From NCBI GenBank assembly GCA_036788215.1, contig DAIQNV010000036.1, positions 1 through 33,197 of the forward strand: 33,197 nucleotides of DNA. The letters run 5' to 3'. Of this stretch, positions 29,586-33,197 are shown piece after piece. The DNA comes from DAIQNV01 sp036788215. Its GTDB lineage: Bacteria > Planctomycetota > Phycisphaerae > Phycisphaerales > UBA1924. Positions within the stretch are counted from its first letter, which is position 1. Each line of letters opens with the position of its first letter. The notes under the pieces are model-generated. The model ran no database searches and was not told where the DNA came from. It saw nothing but the letters and a program-made list of their open reading frames with translations. Both the position numbers and the translations under genes were made by a program.

Positions 29586-31144
29586 GGCGACACCCCCTCG
29601 CCCGCATCCGTCCCCGCATCCCCCCCACCATCCGCAGTCTCCTCAGCCTCCAGAGCCGGCGCACCCGCGTCCGAACGCAGATCAAGATCAAACTTCCCCG
29701 CCACCTCCTGTCCCCTGCTCTCCACCACCTCGTACAGCCCAAGCCCGAGCAGCCTCGCCCGCAGGTCCGACGCCAGCTCCCGCGTCCGCACCCGCCCCGT
29801 CATCCGCGCATCCACGATCGTCCCGCCCCGGTAGGCATCGGGGTCGATCACAGCCTTGCCCGCCGTGAACAAAACACCCGACCGGCCCGTCACGCTCACC
29901 TGGTCCAGCAGCGCCTCCGGCGCCGGGGGCAACTGCGCCACCGCCGCCCGCAGGTGCCCGGGCACATCCGCCCTGGCGCTCAGCCACGCCTCCGCGTGCC
30001 CCACCCGCGCCCCATCCAGCAGCAGCTCCGCGTAGCGACGCTGCAACTGCCCCCGCTCCTCCTTCAGCCGCGCGATCTCCGGGTCCATCGAGCGCAGCGC
30101 CCCGTCCGCAAAGACCCACCCCGCGCCCCCCGCCAGGATCACCGCGAAAACGCCCGCCAAAACGAGCTGACGCGTCCGGGCCCGCGTGTCCGGCGGGCGA
30201 TGCGGGTTTACGAAGTCAAGGCACCGCTCCCGCTCCGCATCCAGGAGCGCCAGCCCAAGCAAAGGCAACAGCGCCGCCCGCAGATGCTCAGGCACCTCCC
30301 GCAGCCCGACATAGTGCTCGTCGTCCGTCGAGGTCACCCCCGTCGGGATGCCCGTCGTCTCCGCGATCGCCGTCGCCGCTGCCCGCGCCACCTCATCGTC
30401 GCCCAGGACCACCACCCGCCCGATGTCCCCGCCACCGGGCGACACGCGGTAACTCACGATCGTCCGGCTGATCTCGACCGCCAGCCGCTGCGCAGCGAAC
30501 TCCGCGTCGTCCCCCGCAGCCGGACGCTCCACGTCCACCCCGCGCGCAAACACCAGCCGCCCCTTCCGCCCGACAAACGCCTCCGCGCCCCAGGGCTGCC
30601 ACGCCACCCCCAGCACCCGCTCCCCGCTCTCCGCCAATTCGCCCTCGCGCAGCGCCACCGCCCGCGCGCCGCTGCTCCGCAGCCGAACACCCGAAAGCTT
30701 CAGCCCCGCCGCCGACACCGTCTCGCGGATCCGCTCCAGCGTGGGCTTCGGGATCGCCGCCGTCACCACGCGATCATCGCCCTCCTCCGGAGGCAGGTAA
30801 TCGATCGACAGCTCCTCCCCGTGCGCCGCAGGCTGCCGAAGCATCTGCAGCCGCACCGCCTCCCCCATCTCCACCGCCCCGAGCCCACCCGCCCCGGGTA
30901 CCTCTAAAAGCTTCACGCTCACCTCACCCCGAGGCACCGACACGATCACCGGCGACTTCCCGATCCCCGCCTCCTTCAGCCGCTCCGAGAGCCACGCCCC
31001 CATCGCAGCGGTATCCCGGCGCGCAAGATCACCGGGCATCACCCCCATCGCCGAACGCAGCACCCGCACCCGCCCCTTCCCGAGGGACACCTCCGCCGCC
31101 ACGAACCCGCGCGCATCAAGATCTATGACCGTCACACGACCCAT
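29582..31144 (-). CDS. PilM-PilN / GspL-like assembly platform protein
   Basis: This 520-residue protein joins a cytoplasmic actin-like domain to a bitopic membrane part. Residues 1-310 show the PilM/GspL pattern: VTVIDLDARGFVAAEVSLG at the N-terminus, VIVSVPRGEVSVKLLEVP, VVTAAIPKPTLERIRETVSA and GRVVVLGDDEVARAAATAIA, ending before DFVNPHRPP, which resembles the PilN start (INLLP-type). A membrane helix spans 326-345. The periplasmic part (350-500) has a coiled coil (about 355-375) and a PilN-like beta/alpha fold. This is the GspL arrangement. It would connect the secretion ATPase to PilO/GspM. ATG 31144 overlaps the GspK-like stop (TGATG), and its own stop overlaps the next start, so the three genes are translationally coupled. 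The Ser/Gly/Glu-rich C-terminal tail is probably disordered. Confidence 0.8.
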   Translation of the reverse strand: MGRVTVIDLDARGFVAAEVSLGKGRVRVLRSAMGVMPGDLARRDTAAMGAWLSERLKEAGIGKSPVIVSVPRGEVSVKLLEVPGAGGLGAVEMGEAVRLQMLRQPAAHGEELSIDYLPPEEGDDRVVTAAIPKPTLERIRETVSAAGLKLSGVRLRSSGARAVALREGELAESGERVLGVAWQPWGAEAFVGRKGRLVFARGVDVERPAAGDDAEFAAQRLAVEISRTIVSYRVSPGGGDIGRVVVLGDDEVARAAATAIAETTGIPTGVTSTDDEHYVGLREVPEHLRAALLPLLGLALLDAERERCLDFVNPHRPPDTRARTRQLVLAGVFAVILAGGAGWVFADGALRSMDPEIARLKEERGQLQRRYAELLLDGARVGHAEAWLSARADVPGHLRAAVAQLPPAPEALLDQVSVTGRSGVLFTAGKAVIDPDAYRGGTIVDARMTGRVRTRELASDLRARLLGLGLYEVVESRGQEVAGKFDLDLRSDAGAPALEAEETADGGGDAGTDAGEGVSP

Positions 31145-32913
31145 CAGCCATCACCTCCGCCCGTCCACCTGCCCGTACGCCGATCCACGCCCTCGCCCGC
31201 GTCCACTCCGCCCCCACCACCCCCACTCGACCGTCCCTGCCGCCCCGTCCCGCGCCCCCGGTCAGGCTGTCCCCGCCCCGCATCCTCCCGGTCCCGCCCC
31301 CGCCGCGCGCTCACAGGCCCCGCCTCATCCTCATCCGCCCCATCATCCCCGAAAAGACCATCATCGCCCAACTCGAAGGATCGTGCCAGATCCTCCAGCG
31401 TCATGGGCCCGGACAGCACCTCGCCGTCCATCTCCGCATCATCCTCCCCGCCCCCAAAGCCCGCCATCTCACCCGCCACCCCCGCCAGCACCTCCCGCTG
31501 CCGCTCCGCCAACTCGAGCGAGGTCACATCACGAAGGTATGCCACCCGAGGCCGCGCCCCGCTCACATCGATCACCGCCTCGTACACCACACGATGCCGC
31601 AGCCGCGACCGGGCGCTCTCGCCAAACGGATCATCCCCAGCCCCCGCCACCTCCCCACGCCCACCCTCGATCATCACCCCGAACTCATCCGCCATGGGCA
31701 GCCCACCCTCGATGCCGCCGCCCCCATTTGGCCCTGTGGCCATTTGGTCTGTGGTGATTTCTTCATAGCCCGCCTCGACCCGCACCCGCCACACCGTGCT
31801 CCGCGTCGTCACCCAGTCCGCCATCTGCGCGTACACACCGACCGGCACCGCCTCACTCGTCACCGGCCAGGTCAGGTCCCGCAGCGCCTCCCCATCCAGC
31901 CGCTCCCGCGCCTCCACCATCGCCGCAGCGAGCTCAGCGTTCATCCCCGGGAGCGCCGCCAGCACCTCCGACGGTGCCCGCGTGATGTCCACACGACCGA
32001 TCGCGTAGGGATCATTGCTGAACGCCAGCGCATCCAGCACCGCGCCCCACATGGCGACCGAGCTCGCCCCCTGCGCCGACAACGCACCGACCACATTCCG
32101 CCGGCTCGTCGCCTCCACATTCCTGTCCCTGAGCAGCTCCGCCGCCATCGACCCCGCCGCCCCGTACCGATCCTCCCAGTCCGCCTCGAGCGACTCCGAC
32201 CACGACCCCGCCACCACAAGCCGCGCCGTCCCGGGCCCGATCTCCGCGCTCCGCCCCGACCCCGAAGAAGAACCCGACGAAGAAGCCGCCACGAGCTCCG
32301 ACCCATCCACACCCGTCGTCACCTCAGGGTCAAACGCGTATGCCGTGAGAAGATCCCGCGTCCGAAGATCGCCGCCATCCCGACCGACGGAAACGAAATC
32401 CAGGCTCCCCGCAGTCGCCCGCCCCGCGCCCGCGCTGTCGAGAAGCCCCTTGGCCCCATCCACACCCGCCAACTCATCCACGCTCGCGTACACCCCCGCC
32501 GACCGCCCCGCGACGATCGCCTCAGCCTCCGCCTCCGACACCCCGGGAAGCGCCCCGAGCATCGCCGCCGTCGCCGCGTTGATATCGAGCCCCGCCGCCT
32601 CAGCCCGCGCGATCGAGCCGTCCTCAAACGCCACCAACCGCACCACCCCGCGCCCCGCCCCCGCGATCCCGAGCGCGTTCTCGATCAGCACCCACTCCTC
32701 GGTCAGCACAGGATCATCACCCACCAGGAGCTCATCACGCTGTTCCGCAAGCTCCGCCATCACGCCCTGCACACCCGACCACGCCATCGCCCTGCTCTGA
32801 TCCGAAGCCAGCCGCCCCTCAATCCCCGCCCGCTCCGCATCCACCGCGAGAATCAACGTCGTCCCGATCAACGCCCCCATCGTCACCACAAGCAAAACCG
32901 TCAACAACACCAC
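31144..32913 (-). CDS. gspK: GspK-like type II secretion minor pseudopilin
   Basis: The visible product is 589 residues from GTG 32913. A hydrophobic helix (1-24, VLLTVLLVVTMGALIGTTLI) is followed by a periplasmic domain with two helix-hairpin-helix-like units typical of GspK. These are INAATAAMLGALPGVSEAEA (111-130) and DITRAPSEVLAALPGMNAEL (309-328). GspK caps the pseudopilus tip with GspI and GspJ. The protein is larger than usual (about 330) because of a Ser-rich stretch (209-222) and an acidic, then Arg/Gly-rich tail after about 520. In frame immediately upstream of the GTG lies LRARGRRG, the basic leader plus Gly(-1) expected for prepilin peptidase, but without ATG, GTG or TTG. The true start may be the ATT at 32940 (see findings). 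Confidence 0.8.
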   Translation of the reverse strand: MVLLTVLLVVTMGALIGTTLILAVDAERAGIEGRLASDQSRAMAWSGVQGVMAELAEQRDELLVGDDPVLTEEWVLIENALGIAGAGRGVVRLVAFEDGSIARAEAAGLDINAATAAMLGALPGVSEAEAEAIVAGRSAGVYASVDELAGVDGAKGLLDSAGAGRATAGSLDFVSVGRDGGDLRTRDLLTAYAFDPEVTTGVDGSELVAASSSGSSSGSGRSAEIGPGTARLVVAGSWSESLEADWEDRYGAAGSMAAELLRDRNVEATSRRNVVGALSAQGASSVAMWGAVLDALAFSNDPYAIGRVDITRAPSEVLAALPGMNAELAAAMVEARERLDGEALRDLTWPVTSEAVPVGVYAQMADWVTTRSTVWRVRVEAGYEEITTDQMATGPNGGGGIEGGLPMADEFGVMIEGGRGEVAGAGDDPFGESARSRLRHRVVYEAVIDVSGARPRVAYLRDVTSLELAERQREVLAGVAGEMAGFGGGEDDAEMDGEVLSGPMTLEDLARSFELGDDGLFGDDGADEDEAGPVSARRGRDREDAGRGQPDRGRGTGRQGRSSGGGGGGVDAGEGVDRRTGRWTGGGDG

Positions 32914-32955
32914 CCCGCGCCGACCCCGCGCACGAAGAATCCGATGACCGTCAAG

Positions 32956-33035
32956 GGTGCCGTGGAGACATCGCGAAGCGATTTCTCCACGAACACAACC
33001 CCCGGTGCCCCGGACCGCCCGAAGGGCGCTCCGGG
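32956..33035. repeat. Composite double-hairpin repeat, copy 1
   Basis: Hairpin 1 (32962-32990): arms GTGGAGA-C-ATCGC and GCGAT-T-TCTCCAC around a GAA triloop. Hairpin 2 (33009-33035): arms CCCGGA-C-CGCCC and GGGCG-C-TCCGGG, again around GAA. Each stem has exactly one mismatch, five base pairs from the loop. Both hairpins are preceded by GGTGCC and are separated by an 18-nt spacer. The unit lies just before the GspK-like gene. Confidence 0.85.
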
Positions 33036-33117
33036 CGATCGTCCCAAGATACCCATCAACACACCCAACCCAACGAGCCCGAAGCGCAAGCGAGGGACAA
33101 CCCCCAACAGATTCACG

Positions 33118-33197
33118 GGTGCCGTGGAGACATCGCGCAGCGATTTCTCCACGAACATCACCCGCGGTGCCCCGGACCGCCCGAAGGGCGCTCCGGG
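33118..33197. repeat. Composite double-hairpin repeat, copy 2
   Basis: This is the same architecture 162 bp to the right. Hairpin 1 (33124-33152) is identical in its arms, with loop GCA in place of GAA. Hairpin 2 (33171-33197) is identical to copy 1 and ends exactly at the window edge. The 18-nt spacer differs from copy 1 at a few bases while the GGTGCC lead-in is kept. More copies may lie beyond the window. Confidence 0.85.

Larger units (their letters stand above)
32914..33197. other. Repeat-bearing region upstream of the GspK-like gene
   Basis: This stretch holds the two hairpin repeats and about 80 bp of unremarkable sequence between them. The frame of the GspK-like gene stays open through it to the window edge but offers no ATG, GTG or TTG. 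An overlapping minus-strand frame (33161-32901) encodes the peptide FVEKSLRDVSTAP twice. That is the repeat translated, not evidence for a gene. Confidence 0.6.

Noticed and set aside
32901..33161. 86-residue minus-strand frame with FVEKSLRDVSTAP twice
   Set aside because: It is the translation of the hairpin repeat, out of frame with the GspK-like gene, with no ribosome-binding site or domain.
1..33197. tRNA, rRNA, riboswitch or transposase genes
   Set aside because: No cloverleaf, rRNA-like stretch, recognised riboswitch core or transposase/integrase motif was seen on either strand.

Overview
This is a high-GC window in which every gene I can support lies on the minus strand, so transcription runs from high to low coordinates. 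Gene content fits a Gram-negative, diderm bacterium: a secretin, an inner-membrane secretion assembly platform, a Pst phosphate transporter and a 2-oxoglutarate dehydrogenase. The oversized PstC and PstA, the composite PilM/PilN-like and PilO/PilP-like proteins and the multi-module secretin make me favour a planctomycete-type (PVC, perhaps Phycisphaerae) genome. That assignment is inference from style, not from a marker gene.

Layout from right to left. (1) 33197-32914: two copies of a composite double-hairpin repeat, with no convincing gene. (2) 32913-28569: three overlapping genes for type II secretion / type IV pilus-like platform parts. These are a GspK-like minor pseudopilin, a PilM-PilN (GspL-like) protein and a PilO/GspM-like protein with a C-terminal PilP/GspC-like domain. 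(3) 28384-13883: one uninterrupted 14.5 kb gene for a 4,833-residue secretin. It has a signal peptide, an N0-like domain, 53 tandem Secretin_N-like modules by my hand segmentation, a canonical C-terminal secretin core and an 80-residue tail. (4) 13896-13330: a small lipoprotein gene overlapping the secretin stop. (5) 13302-6215: pstS-pstC-pstA-pstB, starting 27 bp after the lipoprotein gene, with stop/start overlaps inside it. (6) 5961-1604: sucA-sucB (E1 and E2 of 2-oxoglutarate dehydrogenase). (7) 1529-1149: a VOC-family protein. (8) 1013-1: a sugar-type periplasmic binding protein cut by the window edge.

The standout is the giant secretin. Ordinary secretins carry about two to six N-domains; this one has roughly ten times more and keeps an apparently intact outer-membrane channel domain. 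Nested multi-module duplications are visible inside the array. The neighbouring platform proteins suggest that it belongs to a real secretion or pilus machine. If the modules stacked as rings they would make an extraordinarily long periplasmic conduit, or else a fibre or sleeve. The 3'-coupled lipoprotein is a pilotin candidate, and the near-continuous run into the pst genes raises a possible link between secretion and phosphate acquisition.
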